DNA of 64,000 nucleotides, from positions 434,001-498,000 of the forward strand of contig NZ_CP026538.1 in the NCBI RefSeq assembly GCF_004135975.1. The letters run 5' to 3'. A model generated the notes under the pieces. That model saw only the letters and a list, made by a program, of their open reading frames with translations, ran no database searches and was not told the DNA's origin. Below are positions 8,213 to 17,118 of this stretch, one piece after another. This DNA is from Solidesulfovibrio carbinolicus (lineage in GTDB: Bacteria > Desulfobacterota > Desulfovibrionia > Desulfovibrionales > Desulfovibrionaceae). Numbering within the stretch: the first letter of the stretch is position 1; every line of letters begins with the position of its first letter. A program made the position numbers and the translations under genes.

Positions 8213-9481
8213 ATGTCCTTCGCGCAGTCCTGGGATTTCACGCCGGGCGCCCGCGTCGTCGCCGACGATCTGCGGCAGTGCTCCCGTGAATACGAATGGT
8301 TGGAGGAACCCCATGTGTCGCCGGACGGCGAACGCGTGGCCATGGTGGCCGCCCTGGAAGGGCCGGCGTTCACCATGGCGGTCAATGGGGAAGCCTGGGA
8401 AACCACGTTCGACAAAGCCTGGTATCCGCGTTTTTCGCCCGACGGCCGCCTGACGGTGCTCGTCCAGGCCGACGGCGACTGGACCCTGGCCGTGGACGAC
8501 GCGGCCTGGGAAGAGCAGTACGGATACGTCTGGAACACCATGTTTTCCGCCTCGGGCGACATTATCGCCGCCTGCATCCAGCAGGACGGCGAATACGGCT
8601 TCTCCATCGACGGCACGCCCTGGGAGACGCTGTACGAAAACGCCAACCAGCCCGTTTTTGCCAAGGCCGGCAACGCCTCGGCCGCCGTGGTGCAGGTGAA
8701 ATCCCTGGCCCAGGCCGATGTCGTGACCTTCCAGGAAGGCATCTTCAGCGTGGCGGTCAACGGCGAGGCCTGGGATTCGATTTTCGTCAACTGCTGGAAT
8801 CCGGTCTTCGACCCGGCCGGAAAAAACGTCGCCGCCACCATCCGTCGTTCCCTGTACGACTATTCCGTCGCCGTCAACGGCAAGGCCTGGGCCGGCTCCT
8901 ATGCCTGCGCCTGGGGGCCGGCTTTCAATCCGGCCACGGGCGCGGTGGCCGCGCCGGTGCGCAAGGCCGGGGCCTGGGGCATGGCCATTGACGACGCCAT
9001 GGCCTGGGAACCCCGGTTCGGCCAGTTGTGGCAGCAGGCGTTTTCCCCGGACGGATCGAAGCTGGCGGCCATTGCCTGCGTGCGCTTCGGCGAATTCACC
9101 GTGGCCGTGGACGGCACGCCCTGGGGCGCGACCTTCCCGGTGGTCACGGACCTGACCCCCAGCCCGGCCGGCGCGCGTTTCGCCGCCCTGGCCAGCGACC
9201 ACAACACCAACTTCGCGGTCCTGTGCGACGGCAAGGTCTGGGACGGCCGCTACGACATGGCCTACGCGCCGGTCTGGAGCGCCGACGGCGCCCATCTGGC
9301 CCTGGCCGTGGAAAAGGCCGGCCGCCAGACCATCGTCGTTGACGGCAAGGCCTATCCCCAAAGCTTTGACAAGTGCTACGCCCCGGCCTTTTCGCCCGAC
9401 GGCAAACTGGTGCTCATCCGCGCCCTGGCCGGCGGCAAATGCCACCGCATCGTGGCTCCGGTCACGGCGTTTACCGGTTAG
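8213..9481 (+). CDS. tmcD: TmcD-like tryptophan-rich subunit of the Tmc complex
   Basis: A 422-residue soluble protein with no signal peptide. It is built of about eight beta-type repeats containing the pattern V-x-V-N/D-G-x-x-W (for example VNGEAW, VDDAAW, VNGKAW, VDGTPW), often followed by F-SPDG. This resembles a WD40/PD40-like propeller with a conserved Trp per blade. It matches the tryptophan-rich TmcD subunit of the Desulfovibrio Tmc complex. It begins at the ATG at 8213, preceded by AAGGAGG. It is the first gene of the operon, 10 bp ahead of tmcC. TmcD is thought to lie on the cytoplasmic side; its exact role is unknown. Confidence 0.82.
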   Translation: MSFAQSWDFTPGARVVADDLRQCSREYEWLEEPHVSPDGERVAMVAALEGPAFTMAVNGEAWETTFDKAWYPRFSPDGRLTVLVQADGDWTLAVDDAAWEEQYGYVWNTMFSASGDIIAACIQQDGEYGFSIDGTPWETLYENANQPVFAKAGNASAAVVQVKSLAQADVVTFQEGIFSVAVNGEAWDSIFVNCWNPVFDPAGKNVAATIRRSLYDYSVAVNGKAWAGSYACAWGPAFNPATGAVAAPVRKAGAWGMAIDDAMAWEPRFGQLWQQAFSPDGSKLAAIACVRFGEFTVAVDGTPWGATFPVVTDLTPSPAGARFAALASDHNTNFAVLCDGKVWDGRYDMAYAPVWSADGAHLALAVEKAGRQTIVVDGKAYPQSFDKCYAPAFSPDGKLVLIRALAGGKCHRIVAPVTAFTG

Positions 9482-9491
9482 GAGGTTCGCC

Positions 9492-10151
9492 ATGCACGCG
9501 CTGTACGATCTCGCCGTCGGCCCCCTGGCCTGGCTGGCTTTTGCCGTGTTCATCCTGGGTTCGATCTACCGGCTCCTGTCCATGCGGGCCTTGGCGCTCA
9601 AAAAAGACGCCGCCTTCGTGGCCTACATCAGCTGGCCCCACGCCATCCGCTCGCTTATCCACTGGGTCACCCCCTTTGGGGCGCTGGGCTGGCGGGAAAA
9701 TCCCGGGGTGACCATCGTCACCTTTCTTTTCCACATCTGCCTGTTCGTGGTTCCCTTGTTTCTCATGGGCCACATCGTGCTCTTGGACACCTTCCACGGC
9801 TTGTCGTGGCCGGCCCTGCCGGACGGCGTGGCCGACACGCTCTCCATCATCGTGGTCCTGGCCTGCGCCTACTTCCTGTGGCGTCGGCTGACCGTGCCGG
9901 AAGTGCGCTTTGTCACCCGCACCCACGACTGGCTGGTGCTGGCCCTGGTCGGCGCGACCTTTCTCACCGGCGTCCTGGCCTATCACCGCATCGGCGACAA
10001 TCTCTTCATGACCACCCTGCACGTCCTGTGCGGCGAGGCCATGCTGGTCGCCATCCCGTTCACGAGGCTGTCCCACATGCTGTTCGGATTTTTCAGCCGC
10101 GGCTACATCGCCTCGGAATTCGGGTCCGTCAGATTCGCCAAGGACTGGTAA
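9492..10151 (+). CDS. tmcC: TmcC-like integral membrane cytochrome b subunit
   Basis: A 219-residue membrane protein with about five hydrophobic helices and several His residues in or near them (H50, H57, the TFLFHICLF helix, LMGHIVLLDTFHG, TTLHVLCGEA, RLSHMLFGFF). These are candidate haem b ligands, as in the NarI/DsrM-type quinone-interacting subunits. It ends in a soluble tail. The ATG at 9492 follows GGAGG at 9481-9485. In the Tmc complex this subunit carries electrons across the membrane between the periplasmic cytochrome TmcA and the cytoplasmic Fe-S subunit TmcB. It lies between tmcD and tmcB with gaps of 10-15 bp. Confidence 0.87.
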   Translation: MHALYDLAVGPLAWLAFAVFILGSIYRLLSMRALALKKDAAFVAYISWPHAIRSLIHWVTPFGALGWRENPGVTIVTFLFHICLFVVPLFLMGHIVLLDTFHGLSWPALPDGVADTLSIIVVLACAYFLWRRLTVPEVRFVTRTHDWLVLALVGATFLTGVLAYHRIGDNLFMTTLHVLCGEAMLVAIPFTRLSHMLFGFFSRGYIASEFGSVRFAKDW

Positions 10152-10166
10152 ACGCCGGAGGACGTC

Positions 10167-11480
10167 ATGAAAACCATTGCCGATCGTCTCATCGAGGACG
10201 AGGGTCTGCGTCGCGGCGTCGGCCGCCTGACCCCGGAGAAAATACAGAAGGTCTTTAAAGAGCTCGTGGCCGGCGAATGCGGCGCGCGCATGAAGACCTA
10301 CATGGAGACCTGCGTGCGCTGCGGCATGTGCGCCAAGGCCTGCCATTACTACATGTCGCACAAGGACCCGAGCTACACCCCGGTGGCCAAGGTCAGCCAG
10401 ACCATGTGGCGGCTGTTCGACGCCGATGGCAAGGTCGATCCCGAAGTGATCTACCAGTGCGCCCAGGTGGCCTACACCGAGTGCAACCTCTGTCGCCGCT
10501 GCATCCATTACTGTCCGCTGGGCATCGACACCGGCTACATCATCAGCGTGGTGCGCCGCCTGTGCCACAAGCTCGGCGTCACCCCCCAGTACATCCAGGA
10601 CACCGCCCACAGCCACTCGGCCACCCTCAACCAGATGTGGGTCAAAGACGACGAATGGCCCGACACCCTGCAGTGGCAGGAAGAGGAATCCCGCGAGGAA
10701 TTCCCCGGCCTGCGCATACCGCTCGACGTCGAGGGCGCGGACTTCATGTACTCGGTCATCGCGCCGGAACCGAAATTCCGCACCCAGCTCATCTACCAGG
10801 CCGCGGCCATCTTCCACGCCGCCGGCGTGTCCTGGACCATGCCGGCCACCCCGGGTTGGGACAACTCCAACATGGCCATGTTCACCGGCGATTCCGAGAT
10901 CATGGCCCGGGTGGAGCGCGCCCACTACGAGACCGCCCAGCGGCTTCGGGTCAAGCGTATCGTCATGGGCGAGTGCGGCCATGCCTTCCGCGCCGTGTAC
11001 GACGTGGCCAACCGGTGGCTGGGCTGGAAATGGCATCCGGTGCCGGTGGTCCACTCGGTGGAGTTCTTCTGGGAACTCATCCAGCAAGGGCGCATCAAGC
11101 TCACCCACAAGTTTGCCGAGCCTGTCACCATCCACGACCCCTGCAACGTCATTCGCGGCCGGGGGCTCATGGACAAGCTGCGCGAGGTGGTCCACTTCCT
11201 GTGCGACAACGTCGTCGAGATGACCCCCAACCGCGAGCACAACTACTGCTGCTGCGCCGGCGGCGGCGTCATCAACTGCGGGCCTCCCTTCAAGAATGTC
11301 CGCATCGTCGGCAACTCCATCAAGGCCGAACAGCTCAAGGCCACCGGCGTCCACTGGTGCATAGCGCCGTGCCACAACTGCCACGGCGGCCTCGACGACA
11401 TCATCAGCAAGTTCGACCTCAATATGCACACCAAGTTCCTGGGCGACCTCATCTACGAACTCATGGAGAAGCCCGAGTGA
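10167..11480 (+). CDS. tmcB: TmcB-like Fe-S subunit (HdrD/DsrK family)
   Basis: A 437-residue cytoplasmic protein. Two 4Fe-4S ferredoxin motifs are visible: C49-x2-C-x2-C-x3-C (CVRCGMCAKAC) and C106-x2-C-x2-C-x3-C (CNLCRRCIHYC). They are followed by two CCG-type cysteine regions typical of heterodisulfide-reductase subunit D and DsrK (HDPCNV, then YCCCAGGG and APCHNCHGG). The CCG domains bind a special 4Fe-4S centre that handles thiol/disulfide chemistry. This is the catalytic-type cytoplasmic module of the Tmc complex, which exchanges electrons with TmcC. The true cytosolic partner of Tmc is unsettled. Confidence 0.9.
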   Translation: MKTIADRLIEDEGLRRGVGRLTPEKIQKVFKELVAGECGARMKTYMETCVRCGMCAKACHYYMSHKDPSYTPVAKVSQTMWRLFDADGKVDPEVIYQCAQVAYTECNLCRRCIHYCPLGIDTGYIISVVRRLCHKLGVTPQYIQDTAHSHSATLNQMWVKDDEWPDTLQWQEEESREEFPGLRIPLDVEGADFMYSVIAPEPKFRTQLIYQAAAIFHAAGVSWTMPATPGWDNSNMAMFTGDSEIMARVERAHYETAQRLRVKRIVMGECGHAFRAVYDVANRWLGWKWHPVPVVHSVEFFWELIQQGRIKLTHKFAEPVTIHDPCNVIRGRGLMDKLREVVHFLCDNVVEMTPNREHNYCCCAGGGVINCGPPFKNVRIVGNSIKAEQLKATGVHWCIAPCHNCHGGLDDIISKFDLNMHTKFLGDLIYELMEKPE

Positions 11481-11503
11481 CCCGGGGCGCAGGAGACACC
11501 GAC

Positions 11504-11899
11504 ATGAAACGACTGCCGTTTACTCCTCTGGTCCTGTCGGCCCTGGCTGTCCTGTTCCTGGCGGCGGCTCCGGCGGCGGCCCAGCAGGACATGACCCATG
11601 TGCCCACCGAGGCGTTTAAAAAGCTGACCCGGCCGCCCGCGGCCTTTGCCCACGACGCCCACAACGAAAAGGCCGGTCTGGCCGATTGCACCGCCTGCCA
11701 CCACGGCGAAAAGGACGGCAAGCGCGATCAGGCCTCCGACACCGCCGGCATTCCCTGCGCGGACTGCCACACCGTGGCCGCCCAGCCCGGCAAGACGCCC
11801 CTGGAGCGGGCCTATCATCGCCAGTGCATGGACTGCCACCTGACCCAGAAAAAGGGGCCGGTCACCTGCGGCGACTGCCACAAGCCGGCCGCCAAATAG
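11504..11899 (+). CDS. tmcA: TmcA tetrahaem cytochrome c3 (type II)
   Basis: A 131-residue periplasmic cytochrome. A signal peptide (LVLSALAVLFLAAAPAAAQ) precedes a class III cytochrome c domain. It has exactly four CxxCH haem sites (CTACH, CADCH, CMDCH, CGDCH) and additional His residues (AHDAH, CHH, YHRQC) that supply the sixth ligands. Type II tetrahaem c3 (TmcA) receives electrons from periplasmic hydrogenase, directly or via type I c3, and delivers them to the membrane Tmc complex. It is last in the operon, 23 bp after tmcB. A rho-independent terminator follows at 11925-11960. Confidence 0.92.
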   Translation: MKRLPFTPLVLSALAVLFLAAAPAAAQQDMTHVPTEAFKKLTRPPAAFAHDAHNEKAGLADCTACHHGEKDGKRDQASDTAGIPCADCHTVAAQPGKTPLERAYHRQCMDCHLTQKKGPVTCGDCHKPAAK

Positions 11900-11924
11900 C
11901 AAGGTCCCCTCCCTTGCCTCTGCC

Positions 11925-11960
11925 CAGGGCGCGACCGGGAAACCGGGAGCGCCCTTTTTG
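11925..11960 (+). terminator. Rho-independent terminator of the tmc operon
   Basis: A stem AGGGCGC (11926-11932) pairs with GCGCCCT (11949-11955). The loop contains a second small pairing (ACCGGGAAACCGG), and TTTTTG follows. It lies 26 bp after the tmcA stop. Confidence 0.85.
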
Positions 11961-12015
11961 CGACCTGACGCCTGGAATCGATCTTGCTACATTGCGACAA
12001 TCCAGGGGGTGCGCC

Positions 12016-12885
12016 ATGCCCAAATGCTTGTCCGTTGCGCTGGCCGTAGCGTTCGTTTTGACTGGTCTTGCCGCTCCAGCTCCGGCCCAGCCCGGAGGCG
12101 AGCCGCAGCCGGCCGCGCCTGCCGTGGGGACCCAGGCCCCGGCCGGCCCGGACTTGCGGCGTCAGGTTTCCGACGTCCGGGCCGTCACGGCCACCATCGC
12201 CTGCTTCTACGGCCCCCATATTGAGCAAGCCGAGGCCCGTCGCCTCTGCACGGCCCAGACCCGGGGCAAGCTCCTGGACACGGCCGTGGCTCAGTTCAGC
12301 CATGACCCCGAGGTGGTCCGGTCCGGCCTCCAGGGCCAGGATCTGCGCGCCCTGGCCGACAGTCTGCTGCGGCCCGTGGTCTCCGGCGAGGAAATCCGTC
12401 CCGGCCGTGACGGCGTGGCCGTGCGTCTGACCCTGCGGGCCGAGACCATTCCGGGCGCGTTGCCCGAACGCCTGGCCGCCCTGGCCGCCAGCCCCGAACT
12501 GCGGACCGCCGCCCTGGCCGAAACCGCCGTACGCGACCGCCAGGCGGCCGAAGCCCGCATGGCCGCCGTGCCTTTCGCCGCTGATCGCGCCTTCGCCGCC
12601 CGGGAGATGGCTGATGACATGCGCCGCGACGCCGCCTTTGCCGAACGCAGCCTGGCTCCGGGCATGTCCATCGCCCAGGTCAAGGAACTCATGGGCAACC
12701 CCGCCGCCCTCAAACAGGCCGTCATCGGGCCGGAGAGCTATCTGTGCGCCGGCTACGGCAAGGTCTGGGCCGTATTTCGCGACGGCCAGCTGGCCTGCCT
12801 GCGCAGCCGCCTGGATTACGTGCGCCGCTATGACGCCGATTGCCACTGCGCCGGAAACTATGCGACGATCCTTAAAAACGACTAG
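12016..12885 (+). CDS. Secreted protein with a C-terminal BamE/SmpA-like segment
   Basis: A 289-residue protein. A clear signal peptide (VALAVAFVLTGLAAPAPAQ) is followed by a Pro/Ala-rich linker, an Ala/Arg-rich helical middle, and a C-terminal segment (about 220-265). That last segment, with PGMSIAQVKELMGNP, then YGKVWAVFRDGQL, looks like the SmpA/OmlA (BamE) fold, in which a helix-turn 'G-x-S-x-x-x-V-x-x-x-x-G-x-P' is followed by a beta hairpin. Four Cys in the mature part could form disulfides. No lipobox is seen. It stands alone between the tmc terminator and a response regulator. Function unknown; probably an envelope protein. Confidence 0.65.
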   Translation: MPKCLSVALAVAFVLTGLAAPAPAQPGGEPQPAAPAVGTQAPAGPDLRRQVSDVRAVTATIACFYGPHIEQAEARRLCTAQTRGKLLDTAVAQFSHDPEVVRSGLQGQDLRALADSLLRPVVSGEEIRPGRDGVAVRLTLRAETIPGALPERLAALAASPELRTAALAETAVRDRQAAEARMAAVPFAADRAFAAREMADDMRRDAAFAERSLAPGMSIAQVKELMGNPAALKQAVIGPESYLCAGYGKVWAVFRDGQLACLRSRLDYVRRYDADCHCAGNYATILKND

Positions 12886-12898
12886 CCCTTAGATCGCC

Positions 12899-12927
12899 TT
12901 GACAGCCACGGCGCGGCCCCGATAGAA
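12899..12927 (+). promoter_or_regulatory. Possible sigma-70 promoter for the response regulator gene
   Basis: A perfect -35 TTGACA (12899-12904) is separated by 17 bp from ATAGAA (12922-12927), a weak -10. It lies about 55 bp upstream of the ATG at 12982. Confidence 0.4.
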
Positions 12928-12981
12928 AAACAAGCCGTCCCTCCCCCAACCCAGGCCGCGCACGCACCCACCGGAGGCATC

Positions 12982-13389
12982 ATGAGGGCGCTTATTGTCG
13001 ATGACGATTTTTACAGCCGAAGCTTTCTCGAATACATCCTGCATCCTTACGCCCGGTGCGACGCCGCCGTGAACGGCGAGGACGCGGTCATGGCCTTCCA
13101 GAAGGCCCTGGAAGCCGGCGATCCCTACGGACTGGTCTTCATGGATTTGCTCATGCCGGTCATCGACGGACCTCGGGCGCTCAAGGAAATCCGCGAGATC
13201 GAAAAGGACTGCGGCCTCGCCCCCGAGGCCTGCGCCAAGATCGTCATCACTTCGGTGCTGGAGGACGGCGAGGACACCCACAACGCCATGTATCTGGGCG
13301 GGGCCACCTCGTTTCTGCAAAAGCCCGTGGACGAAGGCTCCATCCTGGCCGAACTGCGCCGCCTGGGCTGTCTGCCCGCCGAGGCCTGA
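12982..13389 (+). CDS. Single-domain response regulator (CheY-like receiver)
   Basis: A 135-residue stand-alone receiver domain. The acidic pair is in RALIVDDDF, the phospho-acceptor Asp is in LVFMDLLMPVIDG, the conserved Thr/Ser position is in IVITSVLED, and the Lys is in FLQKPVD. There is no output domain, so it must act by protein contact, like CheY or Spo0F. The hybrid-type sensor kinase at 13600 is the obvious local partner but is separated from it by a terminator. The start has CCGGAGGC just upstream. Confidence 0.92.
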   Translation: MRALIVDDDFYSRSFLEYILHPYARCDAAVNGEDAVMAFQKALEAGDPYGLVFMDLLMPVIDGPRALKEIREIEKDCGLAPEACAKIVITSVLEDGEDTHNAMYLGGATSFLQKPVDEGSILAELRRLGCLPAEA

Positions 13390-13408
13390 TTCCCGTCGTA
13401 AGCCCTCC

Positions 13409-13449
13409 CGACACCCGGCGCCGGTCGCGGTCCGGGTGTTGACTTTTTC
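13409..13449 (+). terminator. Rho-independent terminator after the response regulator
   Basis: A stem ACACCCGG (13411-13418) pairs with CCGGGTGT (13432-13439). A GC-rich loop lies between them, and TGACTTTTT follows. Confidence 0.75.
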
Positions 13450-13599
13450 CGCCGTTTCTCAAATAGTGTAGCGGAATCCTTCTCGCGTTGCCGCCCATCG
13501 CCACATGCGTCCTTATACGCCTGCTGTCGCGGACCGTGCTTGCATCCTGTTGCGACACTACGCCAACCGTATCTGGCAAGGTCTTGCGGGGCATCAACT

Positions 13600-15837
13600 A
13601 TGGACAAGCACAGCAGCATCCAGCTTTACAAGATATTTGTTGTCGCATTTTTTGTCTGCGCCTCGCCGTTCGTCGCCGTCATTGCCTATGTCGCCTGGAG
13701 CGAGTACGGCCGGGAGCGCAGCGCCATTGAGCTGGAAACGACCCGGGCCGTGTCCGGCCTCATCGTCATTCAGGAAAAACTCACCCAGAACGCCAAGATC
13801 CTGCTCTCCACCCTGGCCAACACCGAGGAGTTCAAGCGCCTGGACGCCCGGGCTATGTCGGAGACGTTTCGCAACATCAAGTCCGTCTACAATGATTACG
13901 CCAATTTTCACGCCGTCTATCCCGATGGGGCGGTTTTTGCCTCGGCGGCGCCGATCCCGGCTGGCGGCGTCTCCCTCGCCGACCGCAAGCATGTGATCGA
14001 TGTTTTGGCGACCAAGGGTTTCGCCATTGGAGAATACATCATCAGCCGGCTGACCTTCGAGCCGGTGCTGCCCTTTTCCTATCCCGTCACCGACAGCCAG
14101 GGAAACATCGTCGCCATCCTGATCGCCGTGGTACGGCTCTCCAACTATGCCGGCTATTTTTCCCAGGCCAAGCTCCCCGAGGATTCGAGCATCATCCTGC
14201 TTGACCATGCCTTTCGGACGCTGCTTGCCAGCAACGACCGAGGCGAGCCGCGTCAGGTCGGCTCGGTCAACGCCGTGCTGCGAGACGCCTTTTTGGGCAA
14301 CCGGCACGTGTTCTCGTCCCGAGCCATTGACGGCATCGACAGGATCTACAGCATCCAGGGCGTGACGCTGGGCACGACGACCAAGCCCTATCTGTTCATC
14401 GCCATCGGCGTGCCCACGGAAGTCGCCCGCCAGCGTTCCCTCGACGCCCTCAAGCTCTGGATCGTGCTCGGCGTGTTTGTCATCGCCTTCTCGTTTATCG
14501 CCTCGCTGGTGTTGCTCAAGATGAAGATCGCGCTGCATTGCTCCAAGATCTATGAAGCCGCCGTGGCCTTCAAGGACGGGCTGTTGGCCGCAAGGACCGG
14601 CCTGCGCGCCAAGGACGGCGACATTGGCCTGGTGGGCGAAGCTTTTGACGCCATGGCCCAGGCCATGGAAGAGGGCATCCTGGCCCTGCGGGAAACCGAA
14701 GCGCGTTTCCGGACCCTGGTCGAGCAGGCCCCGGAAGCTATCGTTGTGGCCGATGTGGATCGGGAAGCCATTGTTCTGGTCAACGCCAGGGCCGAGGCGC
14801 TGTTTGGTTGCACCGAGCAGGAACTGCGCCGCCATGGGGTGCACCGATTCTACGCCCCCAGGCAGCCCGACGGGAAGCCTGTGGCCGAGTCCATCCGGGA
14901 AAACTGGAGCAGGGCCCTGGCTGGCGAAGACATTATTGTCGAGCGCTGGCTCGTCAACGCCCAGGGGCAACATCTGGTCTGCGAAGTACGCCTCGTTCGT
15001 TTTCCCTCAAAAAACGACGTGCCCATGGTCCGATCCAGCTGGATCGACATCACCCAGCGCAAGCGCGAGGAAGAAGCGTTGCGCCACGCCATCCAGGCGG
15101 CGGAAGCCGCCAACAGGGCCAAGTCGATCTTTCTGGACAACATGAGCCACGAGATCCGCACGCCCATCAACGGGGTGAACGGCATGTTGCTCCTGATGCA
15201 GTCCACGGACCTTGATGAGGAGCAACGGCTGTATATCGAGAACGCCAAATTCGCCTGCACGAGGTTGTCCAAGCTCCTGACCGCCATCCTCGATTATACG
15301 ACTTTGGAAGCCAACGGGCCGCAGCTTGAGAATAAGTTCTTTTCCGTCGTCGGCCTGCTCAACAAGGTCAAGGACGCCCATGTCGAACTGGCCATAGCCA
15401 AGGGACTCCAGTTCGACGTGGAGCTTGATCCCGCCGTTCCCGCCCACCTCCTCGGCGACGAGGGCAAGGTGGCCAAGATCCTCGGCTGCCTCGTCGAAAA
15501 CGCCTTGAAGTTCACCCTGGAGGGTTTTGTCCAGGTCACGGTGTTTAGTGCGCCACGGGATACGGCAAGGGGGCGCAGCGTCGTCTTTGCCGTGGCCGAT
15601 TCCGGCATCGGCATGGAGGAAGACTGTCTGGACAGCATCTTCGAGCCGTTTTTCCAAGGAGAAACCAGCTATACGCGGCAGTTCCAGGGAGCCGGCCTCG
15701 GCCTGGCCTTCGCCTGCCGGCTGGCCCGGGCCATGGGCGGCGAAATCGCGGTGGAAAGCCGGCCGGAGCAGGGGACGACCATGTGGCTGCTCCTGCCCTT
15801 CCGGCTGCCCTGGAGCCAGATTGCCGGGGAAGGATGA
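13600..15837 (+). CDS. Membrane sensor histidine kinase with periplasmic Cache-type sensor and PAS
   Basis: A 745-residue kinase. TM1 is near the N-terminus (about 8-30), followed by a large periplasmic sensor of double-Cache character (about 31-285), TM2 (about 290-315), a linker/HAMP-like segment, and a PAS domain (about 368-490, starting [17 protein letters not shown]). Next come a HisKA domain with phospho-His in [16 protein letters not shown] and a HATPase_c domain (N box [19 protein letters not shown]). It has no receiver domain. The ATG at 13600 (MDKHSS) is chosen because it starts just before TM1. The ligand is unknown. The single-domain regulator at 12982 may be its target. Confidence 0.9.
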   Translation: MDKHSSIQLYKIFVVAFFVCASPFVAVIAYVAWSEYGRERSAIELETTRAVSGLIVIQEKLTQNAKILLSTLANTEEFKRLDARAMSETFRNIKSVYNDYANFHAVYPDGAVFASAAPIPAGGVSLADRKHVIDVLATKGFAIGEYIISRLTFEPVLPFSYPVTDSQGNIVAILIAVVRLSNYAGYFSQAKLPEDSSIILLDHAFRTLLASNDRGEPRQVGSVNAVLRDAFLGNRHVFSSRAIDGIDRIYSIQGVTLGTTTKPYLFIAIGVPTEVARQRSLDALKLWIVLGVFVIAFSFIASLVLLKMKIALHCSKIYEAAVAFKDGLLAARTGLRAKDGDIGLVGEAFDAMAQAMEEGILALRETEARFRTLVEQAPEAIVVADVDREAIVLVNARAEALFGCTEQELRRHGVHRFYAPRQPDGKPVAESIRENWSRALAGEDIIVERWLVNAQGQHLVCEVRLVRFPSKNDVPMVRSSWIDITQRKREEEALRHAIQAAEAANRAKSIFLDNMSHEIRTPINGVNGMLLLMQSTDLDEEQRLYIENAKFACTRLSKLLTAILDYTTLEANGPQLENKFFSVVGLLNKVKDAHVELAIAKGLQFDVELDPAVPAHLLGDEGKVAKILGCLVENALKFTLEGFVQVTVFSAPRDTARGRSVVFAVADSGIGMEEDCLDSIFEPFFQGETSYTRQFQGAGLGLAFACRLARAMGGEIAVESRPEQGTTMWLLLPFRLPWSQIAGEG

Positions 15838-15948
15838 CGCCCGCCGGTTCTTGGCCGTTTGCTCGTGAAAGCGCCCGACGCCGAAGCGTTGAGCGCTTTT
15901 TTTGGGGCCGGCCATTTCCTCTCCTGCCGCCTTGGGGTACAAGGGGGC

Positions 15949-17118
15949 ATGACCCGAAAACGCCTCATCCTGGCTGGCTGCGGCCACGCCCATTTGCCCG
16001 TGTTGGCCCGGCTGCCCGAATTCGTGGCCGCCGGAGTCGAGGTGGTGTGCCTGGCCCCGGGGCCGACCCTGGCTTATTCCGGTATGGGGCCGGGACTGCT
16101 GACTGGCCGCTACGGCCTGGCCGACCTGACCTTTCCCGTGGCTGCCCTGTGCCAGGCCGGCGGCGGCGTCTTCAGGCGCGGCCTGGCCGTGGCCGTGGAA
16201 CCGGCCGCCCGGCGGCTGCTCCTGGCCGACGGAGGCCGCCTGGACTACGACGCGGCGAGCTTTGGCCTGGGCAGCCGGGTGCTGCCGGATTTTGCCGCCG
16301 ACGGCAGCCCCGCGCCCGTGGCGTACCCGGTCAAACCCATTGAGAATTTGCTGCTGGCGCGCCAGGACATCCAGGCCCGGGCGGTCGAGGGCGAACGCGT
16401 GCGGGTGCTGGTGGCCGGCGGCGGGCCGGCCGGCTTCGAGGTGGCGGCGTGCCTGCTGGAATTGTTGCGCCAGTGCGGCCTGCCCGGCGAGGATCTGGCC
16501 GTGGCCGCGCCGCGCGGTCTGCTGCCGGGCTGGCCGGCCCGGGCCGCGCGCCTGGCCGAGGCCTCGATCCAGCGGCGGGGCGGGCGGATAATTCTCGCAC
16601 GGGTGCAGGCCCTCAAGGCGGGGCAGGCCGTTTTTGCCGACGGCACGTCCTGGGCCTGCGACGTGGTCCTGGCCGCCACGGGCACGCGCCCGCCCGGGCT
16701 GTTCGCGGCTGCCGGCCTGACTGCCGGCGGACCGGACGGCGGGCTTGCCGTCACCCGCCGGCTCCACCATCCGCTCTACCCGGAACTCTTCGGCGGCGGG
16801 GACTGCATCGATTTCACCCCGTGTCCGTTGCCCCGGGCCGGGGTCTATGCCGTGCGCCAGGGGCCGGTCCTGGCCGCCAATCTGCTGGCCTATCTGACCG
16901 GCCGGGAATTGATCCCCTTTTGCCGCGACGGCCGGGACTATCTCTCCCTGCTCAACTGCGGCGACGGGAGGGCGATCTTGCGCAAGGGGAGGCTTGTGGC
17001 CCAGGGGCGCTGGGCCATGGTCCTCAAGGATCGGATCGACCGGCGGTTTATGCGGTCGTTTCCGCTGCCGGAGCCGGGCAGGGCGGCGGCGCATGCAGGG
17101 GGTGGCCCACCACCTTGA
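15949..17118 (+). CDS. FAD-dependent pyridine nucleotide-disulfide oxidoreductase (SelD-associated type)
   Basis: A 389-residue flavoprotein. The N-terminal ADP-binding motif is LILAGCGHAHLPVL. A second nucleotide-binding GxGxxG-like motif is VLVAGGGPAGFEVA, and VVLAATGTRPPGLF and FGGGDCIDFTP lie in the C-terminal half. The GHAH variant of the first Rossmann motif and the tail with NCGDGRAILRKG are features of the NDH-2-like module often fused to selenophosphate synthetase (SelD). Here it is not fused and no selD is adjacent. The ATG at 15949 is just after a weak AAGGGGG site. Its 3' end overlaps the convergent gene by 71 bp. Substrate unknown. Confidence 0.78.
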   Translation: MTRKRLILAGCGHAHLPVLARLPEFVAAGVEVVCLAPGPTLAYSGMGPGLLTGRYGLADLTFPVAALCQAGGGVFRRGLAVAVEPAARRLLLADGGRLDYDAASFGLGSRVLPDFAADGSPAPVAYPVKPIENLLLARQDIQARAVEGERVRVLVAGGGPAGFEVAACLLELLRQCGLPGEDLAVAAPRGLLPGWPARAARLAEASIQRRGGRIILARVQALKAGQAVFADGTSWACDVVLAATGTRPPGLFAAAGLTAGGPDGGLAVTRRLHHPLYPELFGGGDCIDFTPCPLPRAGVYAVRQGPVLAANLLAYLTGRELIPFCRDGRDYLSLLNCGDGRAILRKGRLVAQGRWAMVLKDRIDRRFMRSFPLPEPGRAAAHAGGGPPP

